Assembly: GCA_963820795.1 (NCBI GenBank)
Contig: CAWGBJ010000016.1
Coordinates: 1 to 64,000 of the forward strand
Length of the DNA stretch: 64,000 bases
Reading direction: 5' to 3'
Origin: Roseiarcus sp963820795
GTDB lineage: Bacteria; Pseudomonadota; Alphaproteobacteria; Rhizobiales; Beijerinckiaceae
Below, in pieces: positions 42,107-49,438 of this stretch. The notes below the pieces were generated by a model. The model was given only the letters and a program-made list of their open reading frames with translations. It was not told the DNA's origin and searched no databases. Positions within the stretch are counted from its first letter, which is position 1. Each line of letters begins with the position of its first letter. Position numbers and translations under genes: made by a program.

Positions 42107-43471
42107 TTGACCCGAGACGACGAAGCCAATCGCCTGAGCGCGCGCGCCTCCCGCTATGCGCGCCTCGGCGTCAACGCGGGCGCGCTTGCCGCGCGGATCG
42201 GCGTCAACCGGCTGCGCGGGGGCGGGCGCGAGAGCGACGCCAAGGCGCTGGCCTCGGCGCTCGGCTCGATGAAAGGCCCGATGATGAAAGTCGGCCAGTT
42301 GCTGTCGACGATCCCGGACGCGCTGCCGACCGACTACGCCAACGAGCTCATTCGCCTTCAGTCGCAGGCTCCGCCGATGGGCGCAGGCTTCGTGCGCCGG
42401 CGCATGCAGGCCGAACTCGGCCCGCATTGGCGCGAGCGCTTCTCCGAGTTCGATCTGAAGCCCGCGGCGGCTGCCTCGCTCGGCCAGGTGCACAAGGCGC
42501 GGACGCTCGGCGGCGATTGGGTCGCCTGCAAGCTGCAATATCCGGAAATGGCTTCGGCGGTCGAAACCGATCTCGCACAGCTCGACATCCTGTTCTCGCT
42601 CCATCGCCGCATGGGCGCGGCGATCGACACGCGCGAGATCGCCGGCGAGATTCGCGAGCGGGTGCGCGAGGAGCTCGACTACGTGCGCGAGGCGAAGGTG
42701 GCGCGGCTCTACGGTCTGATGCTCGCCGAGGCGCCGTTCGTGCGCGTGCCGCGGGTCGAGGAGGCCCTTTCGACCCGGCGCCTGCTGACGATGCAATGGC
42801 TCGGCGGCGAGCCTCTGACGGCGTTCGAAAAGGCCGCCCAGTCGGCGCGCGATGCGATCGCGGTCGGCCTGTTCCACGCCTGGTGGCGGCCGTTTTTGCG
42901 CTACGGAATCATCCACGGCGATCCGCATCTCGGCAACTATACGGTTGCGGCTTCCGGCAGGGGCGAAGCGCGCGAGGTCGAGGGCCTCAATCTCTTCGAC
43001 TACGGCTGCGTGCGCATCTTCCCGCCGGGCTTCGTCAGCGGCGTCGTCGAGCTCTATCGGGCGTTGAAGGCGAACGACGAAAAGCGGATCGCCGAAGCCT
43101 ATACGATGTGGGGCTTCCCCAAACTCACCCGCGGCGCTTTCGACGCGATGACGCTCTGGGCGCGCTTCATCTGCGGCCCCATTCTCGACGACCGGGTGCG
43201 CACCGCCGCCGACGGCGTCAGCCCGGCCGAATACGGGCGGCGCGAGATCGGTCAGGTCATGCGCGCGCTTCGCGCCGAGGGCGGCGGCCGCCTGCTCGTC
43301 CCGCGGGAATTCGTCTTTCTGGAGCGGGCTACGATCGGCCTCGGCGGCGCCTTCCTGCGCCTCGGCGCGCGGCTCAACTTTCACCGCATCTACGAGGACG
43401 CGATCGCCGATTTCAGCGAGACGGCGGTGGCGAAGCGGCAGGCGGAAGGGCTCGAGGCAGTGGGGCTGTAG
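42107..43471 (+). CDS. ABC1/AarF (UbiB-type) atypical kinase
   Basis: A 454-residue protein of the UbiB/ABC1 family: SMKGPMMKVGQLLSTIPDALP (KxGQ motif, about residues 55-75), the Ala-rich loop KPAAAASLGQVHKA, VACKLQYPEM (lysine strand), EELDYVREA, IIHGDPHLGNYTV (catalytic-loop equivalent) and LFDYGCVR (DFG equivalent). UbiB proteins are ATPases that support ubiquinone biosynthesis; other members regulate lipid or quinone metabolism. The start is TTG 42107. A 135-base gap separates it from the catabolic cluster, so it may have its own promoter. Confidence 0.9.
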   Translation: MTRDDEANRLSARASRYARLGVNAGALAARIGVNRLRGGGRESDAKALASALGSMKGPMMKVGQLLSTIPDALPTDYANELIRLQSQAPPMGAGFVRRRMQAELGPHWRERFSEFDLKPAAAASLGQVHKARTLGGDWVACKLQYPEMASAVETDLAQLDILFSLHRRMGAAIDTREIAGEIRERVREELDYVREAKVARLYGLMLAEAPFVRVPRVEEALSTRRLLTMQWLGGEPLTAFEKAAQSARDAIAVGLFHAWWRPFLRYGIIHGDPHLGNYTVAASGRGEAREVEGLNLFDYGCVRIFPPGFVSGVVELYRALKANDEKRIAEAYTMWGFPKLTRGAFDAMTLWARFICGPILDDRVRTAADGVSPAEYGRREIGQVMRALRAEGGGRLLVPREFVFLERATIGLGGAFLRLGARLNFHRIYEDAIADFSETAVAKRQAEGLEAVGL

Positions 43472-43739
43472 CGGCGATCGCTCATCGCGGCCAGCGCGGT
43501 CATAGACCGCGCCCACAATCCAGCGGCCGCGGATTCGGTGAAGCCGCGAATCGCTGATCGACCGAACCTACACTCGGTTGCGCCAGTCGCTGCGCATGGG
43601 GCGATCTTGCTGTGGCCGCCGGCTAATGGGCGGCGCACTCGCGCCAATCAAACTCGACAACGACATCCCAGTTTGCCTAGGCTTGTCGTTGCCATCGCTG
43701 CTTGGGATCGTAACGAACAATATAGGGAGGGGATGAGCG
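43472..43739. other. intergenic region before the VOC gene
   Basis: No gene seen. The last bases (TATAGGGAGGGGATGAGCG) provide a strong ribosome-binding site for the following gene. No clear promoter consensus can be fixed. Confidence 0.35.
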
Positions 43740-44339
43740 ATGAATCCGACGCTTCATCACGTCAATCTGAAGACCACGCGACTCAAGGAGATGATCGAGT
43801 GGTACGGCGCTGTCGCTGGTTTTAAGCCCCAGCATGTAGCGCCGGTGGGCGCGTGGCTGACCAACGACACGGCCAACCATCGGCTGGCGCTGCTTGCCTT
43901 CCCCGGCATGTCCGACGATTCCGACAAGGATAGCCACACCGGCATCCACCACATGGCTTTCGAGTTTTCCTCGCTCGCCGATCTATTCGACAATTTTGCG
44001 CGGCTGCGGGACCTTGCCATTTCGCCGGTGGTCTGCCTCGATCACGGCATAACCACCTCGATGTACTACGCCGACCCCGACCGGAACGCCGTCGAACTGC
44101 AAGTGGACAATTTCCACGACTGGGCAAAATCGTCAGAATATATTCGAACTTCACAGGATTTCGCCGCCAACCCGATCGGCGTGCCGTTCGATCCCAACCG
44201 CGCTTACGACGCCTTCAAAGCAGGCAAGTCCCACGAGGAACTGCATCGCGCGATGATGGCCGGGCAATTCATTCCGGATACCCCGCCGCCGCTCCTGGGC
44301 TTGCCGCCGGGGACAACCCTCGGGCCGCCGCCTCCCTAA
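43740..44339 (+). CDS. VOC-superfamily (glyoxalase/extradiol dioxygenase-like) protein
   Basis: A 199-residue vicinal-oxygen-chelate protein: TLHHVNLKTTRLKEMIEWYGAVAGF (first metal His), THTGIHHMAFEF-type segment with GIHHMAFE (second His), MYYADPDRNAVELQV (Glu ligand). The layout matches the catalytic half of extradiol ring-cleavage dioxygenases (biphenyl-2,3-diol-like) with an added C-terminal segment FDPNRAYDAFKAGKSHEEL and a Pro-rich tail. The three metal ligands are kept, so a dioxygenase or isomerase activity on a catechol-like compound is plausible. It stands alone in its transcription unit. Confidence 0.8.
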   Translation: MNPTLHHVNLKTTRLKEMIEWYGAVAGFKPQHVAPVGAWLTNDTANHRLALLAFPGMSDDSDKDSHTGIHHMAFEFSSLADLFDNFARLRDLAISPVVCLDHGITTSMYYADPDRNAVELQVDNFHDWAKSSEYIRTSQDFAANPIGVPFDPNRAYDAFKAGKSHEELHRAMMAGQFIPDTPPPLLGLPPGTTLGPPPP

Positions 44340-44438
44340 TAATGCGCGAAGTTCCAACGGCAGGTTGCGTTCGACCGGTTTGTGGTCGATTTCTACTGAT
44401 GGCGCTCGGGCCGTGTTGGGCCTCCTCAGGCCTCAACC

Positions 44439-44526
44439 GTCATTGCGAGGCCCGCAGGGCCCAGGCAATCCACCCGCTCTAAGCCGCCCGGCGGCATGGA
44501 TTGCTTCGGCTTCGCCTCGCAATGAC
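44439..44526. repeat. dispersed imperfect palindrome, copy 2 (full length)
   Basis: It starts GTCATTGCGAGGCCCGCAGG and ends CTCGCAATGAC, with GCAATCCA and TGGATTGC near the centre, so both halves are inverted copies. It matches 2384-2459 in layout; one end is identical to the reverse complement of 15375-15397. Confidence 0.75.
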
Positions 44527-44604
44527 GAGCGCCCCTTACATCGTCCTCCATCGCGAGCGATGGTATGGCGAATAGAGGCCAATCGGCCGCGCTCGAGGCG
44601 GGCC

Positions 44605-45282
44605 ATGATCGTCAGATTGATCGTTCAGATCTTCGTCTGGTTCGGCGCCATGGGCATCCTGCTCTTTCTGGCGGCAGGAACCTTCGCTTGGCCCGGCGCC
44701 TGGGCCTATCTCGTCCTCATGGTCGCGCTCAGCTTCACCTTGGGAATCGACCTGGCCCGGCGCGATCCGGGGTTGTTTCGGGAGCGAATGGGCTCACCGG
44801 TGCAGCGCGATCAGCCGGCCGCCGACAAGATGCTCTTGATCGCGCTCCTCCTCTTCATGTTTGCCTGGCTCGTCCTCATGGGGCTCGACGCGAAGCGCTT
44901 CGCTTGGTCGTCCGTCCCGGCATTCATGCAGGTGCTTGGCGCGTTGGTCATCCTCTGGTCGATCTGGTTCTGCTACCGCACGATGCGCGAGAACAGCTTC
45001 GCGGCTCCAGTGATCAAGCTCCAGCAGGAGCGTGGACAGCGGGTGATCTCGACCGGACCCTACGCCTTCGTTCGTCACCCGATGTATTTCGGCGGCGCTT
45101 TCTACTTCATTGGCGTCGCGCTGCTGCTCGGCTCATGGTGGGGCGTCATATTCGCTTTCGTCCTGATCGGCCTCCTCTGCGTCCGTATTCCGATCGAGGA
45201 AAAGGCGTTGCGCGCCGGGCTCGAGGGCTATGACGAATACGCCGCGCATGTGCGCTATCGGCTGATCCCGCATATCTGGTAG
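44605..45282 (+). CDS. isoprenylcysteine carboxyl methyltransferase-like membrane protein
   Basis: A 225-residue polytopic protein of the ICMT/PEMT group. Hydrophobic segments occur at residues 2-24, 28-48, 75-95 and 103-120. The conserved SAM-binding region is at the C-terminal side: GQRVISTGPYAFVRHPMYFGGAFYF (RHPMY motif), followed by FVLIGLLCVRIPIEEKALR and YDEYAAHVRYRLIPHIW (the E-E----Y--Y--V pattern). Bacterial members methylate thiols, lipids or unknown small molecules. ATG 44605 leaves a short N-terminus before the first helix; an upstream ATG 44560 is also in frame. Preceded by a dispersed palindrome. Confidence 0.75.
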   Translation: MIVRLIVQIFVWFGAMGILLFLAAGTFAWPGAWAYLVLMVALSFTLGIDLARRDPGLFRERMGSPVQRDQPAADKMLLIALLLFMFAWLVLMGLDAKRFAWSSVPAFMQVLGALVILWSIWFCYRTMRENSFAAPVIKLQQERGQRVISTGPYAFVRHPMYFGGAFYFIGVALLLGSWWGVIFAFVLIGLLCVRIPIEEKALRAGLEGYDEYAAHVRYRLIPHIW

Positions 45283-45386
45283 GGCTATGCAGAGTAAGGC
45301 TTGGCCGCCCGATACGGCCCATGACGTTGACTGCGGAAGTCTGAACCCTCATCGCTCTGCGGAGGTGGTCAGCGGGAGAGGGACGC

Positions 45387-46034
45387 GTGAGCCGTTATTG
45401 GTCGGAGCTTGCCCGAGGCCTCTCGCCATACGTGCCTGGCGAACAGCCTCAGATTCCAGACCTGGTAAAGCTGAACACCAACGAAAGCCCCTTTGGACCA
45501 TCTCCAATGGCGATCGAGGCCGTTCGATCGGCTGCCGCCGACACCCTCCGCCTTTACCCCGACCCGAAATCCACGCGGCTCCGGGAGGCGCTAGCCGAAT
45601 ATCACCGGGTCGCGCCGGGGCAGGTCTTTGTCGGCAACGGCTCGGACGAGGTGCTCGCTCACGCCTTCGCCGGGCTGCTTAAGCAGCCCAAACCCGTGCT
45701 TTTTCCGGACGTCACCTACAGCTTCTATCCCGTCTTCTGCCGGCTGTGGGGCATTGACCATGAGACGGTCCCGCTCGACGCCGAGATGCGCGTTCGTATC
45801 GACGATTATCTTGGCCGGGGCGGCTCCATCGTCATCGCCAACCCGAACGCCCCCACGGGGATCGCCCTGTCGCGCGCGGAGATCGAACGGCTCGTGAGCG
45901 AGCGGGCCGATGCGCCGGTCGTGGTCGACGAGGCTTATGTCGACTTCGGCGCGGAAACGGCCACACCTCTCATCCGCAATCATCCCAATCTCCTGGTGGT
46001 CCAGACCCTGTCGAAATCGCGCGCGCTCGCCGGC
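45387..46034 (+). pseudogene. hisC: histidinol-phosphate aminotransferase, truncated by a group II intron
   Basis: The N-terminal 215 residues of a HisC-type PLP aminotransferase are intact: YWSELARGLSPYVPGEQP, VKLNTNESPFGPSP, RLYPDPKSTRLREALAEY, VGNGSDEVLAHAF, VIANPNAPTGIALS, VVVDEAYVDFG and VVQTLSKSRALAG with the PLP lysine. Directly after ALAG the frame runs into the 3' end of an antisense group II intron. The missing C-terminal third (substrate-binding arginine region, LRVGFAIG onward) does not resume after the intron in this window, so the gene is truncated, not merely interrupted. Another hisC copy may exist elsewhere. Confidence 0.9.
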
Positions 46035-47569
46035 CATTCGCGTCGAGCGCCCCCCGCACAGATCCGTACGTGCGGTTTTCCCGCATACGGCTCCCACCTT
46101 GGGTGCTTGACGGCGAATCGCTGGCTCGGCCAGGGGTGGAGGATGCGCGGTTTGGGGAGCCAGTCGTCGGCGAGCTTCGCGATCCGCACCCATGTCATGC
46201 GGTGCTTCTGGCCGCGCCGCCGGAGCGTGCGTCTCCAGAGGTCCGTGACGTGGTGCCGGAACGCTGCGATGGCTCGCATGTTGTTCGGGACTGCGTGGTA
46301 GTTGCAGAAGCCCGTGACGACCTGCTTGAGCCATGCGCCTTGCTCGCGGATCGGCCCATGCATTCGTCGCCGCAGCTCCGCCTTCACCTCCTTGAGCTTC
46401 GCCCGCACGCGGTCGCGCCGGCTCTTCCTCTTGATCTGGAACTTGCCGGCGCGGGATTTGCCGCAGATGTGGGTGAACCCGAGGAAGTTGAAGGTTTCCG
46501 GCTTGCCTTGCCCGCGCCTCTCGCGGTTCGCCGCTGCAAAGCGGCCGAACTCGATCAGGCGGGTCTTGTCCGGATGGAGCGACAGCGCGAACTCTTCGAA
46601 CCGCGCCCGCATCGCATCGAGAAACCGTCTTGCGTCGGCCTCGCGCTCGAAGCCCGCGACCAGATCGTCGGCATAGCGCACGACGATCATGTCGCCGGCA
46701 GCCTCCCGCCGTCGCCAGCGTTCGGCCCAGAGGTCGTGGACGTAGTGCAGGTAGATGTTGGCGAGGAGCGGCGAGATCACCGAGCCCTGCCCCGTTCCCC
46801 TGTCGCTGACCGTCACCGTCCCGTCTTCGAGCACGCCCGCCTTGAGCCATTTGCGGATCAGGCGGACGATGCGTTTGTCGCCGACCCGGTGCTCGACGAA
46901 CCGGACGAGCCATTCCTGACTGACCGAGTTGAAGAACGACCGGATGTCGGCGTCCACGATCCAGTTCACCTTCCGGCTGGCGATTCCGACCGCCAGGGCG
47001 TCGAGCGCGTCGTGCGGCCCCCGTCCGGGCCGGAACCCGTACGAGAACCCGAGGAAGTCCTCCTCATAGATCGCGTTCAGCACCATGACGACCGCGCCCT
47101 GGACGATCTTGTCTTCGAGCGCGGCGATCGCCAGCGGCCGTCGCCGCCCGTCCGCCTTCGGTATGTATGTCCGGCGGGCGGGCTGCGGCCGGTACGCTCC
47201 CCGATGAATGCGAGCGTGCAGGTCCGCGAGCCTGGGCTCGAGATCCGCCTCGTAGTCATCCCACGTCACGCCATCCACGCCGGGGGCGGCCTTACGCTTG
47301 AGCGCGTGGAACGCCGTCCGCAGCGTGTCGGGGTTGACATGGTGGAGAAGCGCGGTGAACCGCTCCTTCTTCCTTTGCCGTGCTGCTTCTCGTACGCGGT
47401 CCAGCCCCTGGGTCACGCGCTCCCGGTTCTGTGCCCGGTGCGTGTTGTGCTGAGCCACGTTCCCCTCGGCCCCCGCCCTTCGCTCCCCCGACTCCTCGGC
47501 CGGTCGCCCGGCTTCGTTCGTCGGCTTCCTCGCTACTATGGCGGGGTCTGACTTCTCGCGCCCGTTCAT
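45980..47569 (-). CDS. ltrA: group II intron reverse transcriptase/maturase
   Basis: A 529-residue intron-encoded protein. RT blocks are visible in order: VNPDTLRTAFHALKRKAAPGVDGVTWDDYE (RT0-1), RRTYIPKADGRRRPLAIAALEDKIVQ (RT2), FSYGFRPGRGPHDAL (RT3), WIVDADIRSFFNSV (RT3-4), GTGQGSVISPLLANIYLHYV (RT4), VVRYADDLVAGF with the catalytic YADD (RT5), and FNFLGFTH (RT6-7). The maturase X region follows (WLKQVVTGFCNYHAVPNN, VTDLWRRTLRRRGQK). No HNH endonuclease motif is seen after it. Its C-terminal 25 residues read through the intron 3' end, so the annotated stop at 45980 lies in the hisC flank; the natural protein may end a little earlier. Confidence 0.9.
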   Translation of the reverse strand: MNGREKSDPAIVARKPTNEAGRPAEESGERRAGAEGNVAQHNTHRAQNRERVTQGLDRVREAARQRKKERFTALLHHVNPDTLRTAFHALKRKAAPGVDGVTWDDYEADLEPRLADLHARIHRGAYRPQPARRTYIPKADGRRRPLAIAALEDKIVQGAVVMVLNAIYEEDFLGFSYGFRPGRGPHDALDALAVGIASRKVNWIVDADIRSFFNSVSQEWLVRFVEHRVGDKRIVRLIRKWLKAGVLEDGTVTVSDRGTGQGSVISPLLANIYLHYVHDLWAERWRRREAAGDMIVVRYADDLVAGFEREADARRFLDAMRARFEEFALSLHPDKTRLIEFGRFAAANRERRGQGKPETFNFLGFTHICGKSRAGKFQIKRKSRRDRVRAKLKEVKAELRRRMHGPIREQGAWLKQVVTGFCNYHAVPNNMRAIAAFRHHVTDLWRRTLRRRGQKHRMTWVRIAKLADDWLPKPRILHPWPSQRFAVKHPRWEPYAGKPHVRICAGGARREWPASARDFDRVWTTRRLG

Positions 47570-47908
47570 CGCCGGCTAAAGCTCATCGCCTTCCCGACGC
47601 GGACCGGCGCGGCCGAAGCCGCCCGGCCGGACCCGAGACCTCTCAGGTTCCGATGCGCTCCTTTCGTGCGTGATGGGGTCTTCGACCACGGCAGAGCGAC
47701 GGCGCCTCGCAATACCGGCGCCGCACATGTCGCCTTCGGCTGTGTCAACGGCCTCGGCCTCTGCGATGTTGTACTTTCGCGGCTCAATAGCCCACCCCGC
47801 ACGATCGCTGTGTACGCTTCACGTCCGCCGTCGCCGACGACCGTGCAACACTCGCTACCAAGCAGGCGCTACCCTTTACTTGGGCGGGACTTCCACCCGC
47901 TGGATCAC
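46034..47908 (-). mobile_element. group II intron with reverse-transcriptase ORF
   Basis: On the minus strand the RNA begins near 47908 with a GTGAT-like 5' end followed by GCGGGTGGAAGTCCCGCCC and AAGTAAAGGGTAG wording typical of domain I of bacterial introns. It contains the RT gene and ends with a classic domain V at 46093-46058 (GAGCCGTATGCGGGAAAACC, then GCACGTACGG). Domain VI is short and the 3' end is placed at 46034 or up to 46046. Total about 1.9 kb. It lies antisense to the hisC fragment, so splicing could not restore hisC mRNA. Confidence 0.85.
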
Positions 47909-47927
47909 ATCAGCTTTCCTGACGCAC

Positions 47928-47944
47928 TGACACTTGCTTTATTT
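47928..47944. repeat. left inverted repeat flanking the RAYT gene
   Basis: TGACACTTGCTTTATTT is repeated in inverse orientation at 48662-48679, with one extra base and a C/T difference. The pair encloses exactly the RAYT gene, so it probably marks the ends of the mobile unit. Confidence 0.6.
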
Positions 47945-47987
47945 CCCAATTCCGTCCATCCTGGTTGCAATCCTGGAGCGCCCGGCC

Positions 47988-48668
47988 ATGGCCCGCATCG
48001 CCCGCTTTGTCGTCCCCGGTCTGCCGCATCACGTCACGCAGCGCGGCAACCGGCGCGAACGCGTCTTTTTCAGCGACGACGATTACCGCCTTTATCAGGA
48101 TCTGTTGCGGGAGGCCTGCGACAAGGCGGGCGTCAGCGTCTGGGCCTATTGCCTGATGCCCAACCATGTCCATCTCATCCTGACGCCGACCACGGCCGAT
48201 GGTCTGGCGCGCGCGCTCGGCAAGGCGCATCGGCGCTACAGCGCCTTCGTCAACGCGCGGCTGCGGGTGACCGGACATCTGTTCCAGTCGCGCTTCGGCT
48301 CCGTCGCCATGGACGAGGACCATCTGATGGCGGCGGCGCGCTATGTCGCGCTCAATCCGGTGCGGGCGCGGCTCGTCGAACGCGCGCAGGACTGGCCGTG
48401 GTCCAGCGTGCGGGCGCATCTCGAGGGGCGCAACGACGGACTCGTGCAGGCGGCGCCGCTCCTCTCGCGCGCGGCCGGCCGCTTCGCCGATCTTCTTGAC
48501 AACGAACCTGACGCCGAAAAGGCGGCTGCCCTTCGGGCGGCCGAAGGCATCGGCCGACCGCTCGGCTCTCCGGCCTTCCTCGACCGTGTGGCTGGGCTGA
48601 TGGGCCGCAACCCGCGGCCCGGAAAGCCGGGGCGTAAGCCGAAATCGGCCGAAACAATACGAAATTGA
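47988..48668 (+). CDS. REP-associated tyrosine transposase (RAYT)
   Basis: A 226-residue Y1 transposase of the IS200-like RAYT group. The signature is ARIARFVVPGLPHHVTQRGNRRERVFFSDDDYRLY at the N-terminus, then the HUH motif MPNHVHLIL (about residues 57-65), HRRYSAFVNARLRVTGHLFQSRFGS and AARYVALNPVRARLVERAQDWPWSSVRAHL (key Tyr in the helix). RAYTs are single-copy domesticated transposases linked with REP palindromes. ATG 47988 gives the family start MARIARF. Inverted repeats border the gene at 47928-47944 and 48662-48679. Confidence 0.9.
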   Translation: MARIARFVVPGLPHHVTQRGNRRERVFFSDDDYRLYQDLLREACDKAGVSVWAYCLMPNHVHLILTPTTADGLARALGKAHRRYSAFVNARLRVTGHLFQSRFGSVAMDEDHLMAAARYVALNPVRARLVERAQDWPWSSVRAHLEGRNDGLVQAAPLLSRAAGRFADLLDNEPDAEKAAALRAAEGIGRPLGSPAFLDRVAGLMGRNPRPGKPGRKPKSAETIRN

Positions 48669-48679
48669 AGCAAGTGTCA
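48662..48679. repeat. right inverted repeat flanking the RAYT gene
   Basis: AAATTGAAGCAAGTGTCA is the inverse partner of 47928-47944. It overlaps the last codons of the RAYT gene, and a short piece of hydrolase-gene sequence begins 13 bases further on. Confidence 0.6.
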
Positions 48680-48692
48680 CCGTTTCTCCTCG

Positions 48693-48731
48693 CGCTGGGC
48701 GATCTTCCAGCGCAGGCTCCTGTCGCCGGCG
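48693..48731. repeat. 39-bp duplicate of an internal part of the alpha/beta hydrolase gene
   Basis: These 39 bases match 51161-51199, inside the hydrolase gene at 50869-52082, with one mismatch. It starts CGCTGG and ends GTCGCCGGCG in both. The copy is next to the right boundary of the RAYT unit, and looks like a captured or leftover gene fragment. Confidence 0.8.
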
Positions 48732-48765
48732 GTCCCGTCGGAGCAGGATCGGCGCCCGAAACAGC

Positions 48766-49383
48766 TTAGCCCTTCTTATTCACGACAGCGTCCATGAGCG
48801 CTCGCAGCGCCCGCTCGAAGCGATCTTTTTTCGCGTCGATGTGGCCTTTCGCGAAGACCTCAGCGAGTTGCGGAAAGGCGCCGGCAGCAAGCTGTGCCTT
48901 GGCGAACTCAATGTCGATCGCCGCCTCGGCAGCCGCAGCGCGCAACGCGTGACCGAAGACGAAATCGTCGACCGTCGCAAGCAGGGTGATCTTTTGTTCG
49001 GACGTCATTGATGTTTCGGCTAGCGCCTCCAGACATTGCTCCGTGTGGCGCATGGCGTTCAGGCCCGCGGGAGCCGACCGCATCGAAACGAGCGCCCACG
49101 GGTGTCGGAGGAACATCGAATGCGTTCGCTCGGCGATCGCCATCATGGCGCGTCGCCAACCTTTTGGAAGCGAAGGCAGAAGAGCTTCGCCCATCAGAGC
49201 GTCATCCATTGCCGCAACCAGTTCGTCTTTCGTCTTCACGTAGTAGTAGAGGCTCATCGTTCCGACCCCGAGTTCTTGCGCGACGCGACGCATGGATACG
49301 GCCTCGAAGCCCTCCTTGTCGGCGAGGGCGAGCGCGGCCGCTGCGATCTTTTGGCGGTTGAGCCGCGATTCGGATCTTGACAT
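48766..49383 (-). CDS. TetR-family transcriptional repressor
   Basis: A 205-residue TetR-type regulator. The N-terminal helix-turn-helix is clear: LNRQKIAAAALALADKEGFEAVSMRRVAQELGVGTMSLYYYVKTKDELVAAMDD (key part GVGTMSLYYYVKTKDEL, residues 39-55). The C-terminal domain resembles TetR_C_1 (HPWALVSMRSAPAGLN, LLATVDDFVFGHALRAAAAE). It is divergent from an FAD monooxygenase, a frequent pairing in which the repressor responds to the monooxygenase substrate. Two palindromes in the gap are likely operators. Confidence 0.9.
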   Translation of the reverse strand: MSRSESRLNRQKIAAAALALADKEGFEAVSMRRVAQELGVGTMSLYYYVKTKDELVAAMDDALMGEALLPSLPKGWRRAMMAIAERTHSMFLRHPWALVSMRSAPAGLNAMRHTEQCLEALAETSMTSEQKITLLATVDDFVFGHALRAAAAEAAIDIEFAKAQLAAGAFPQLAEVFAKGHIDAKKDRFERALRALMDAVVNKKG

Positions 49384-49424
49384 TCGTACAGTGTACCACT
49401 ATTTCATTTCGTACGCTGTACGAA
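49383..49424. promoter_or_regulatory. two tandem TetR-type operators
   Basis: TTCGTACGCTGTACGAA (49408-49424) is a perfect 7-3-7 palindrome. TTCGTACAGTGTACCA (49383-49398) is a near copy 25 bases to the left, sharing TTCGTAC-N3-GTAC. They fill most of the gap between the divergent TetR and monooxygenase genes and would cover both promoters. The left one touches the regulator start, consistent with autorepression. Confidence 0.75.
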
Positions 49425-49438
49425 GAGTGAGCTCATTC

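Noticed and set aside
40295..43516. 1073-codon open frame on the minus strand
   Set aside because: It runs antisense across three genes with recognised domains (MBL fold, SMP-30 fusion, ABC1 kinase) and has arginine-rich, domain-free composition, as expected of a GC-rich antisense frame.
45980..46034. C-terminal residues of the intron protein as an extra domain
   Set aside because: These codons lie beyond domain V and in hisC flanking DNA, so they are read-through and not a functional domain such as HNH.
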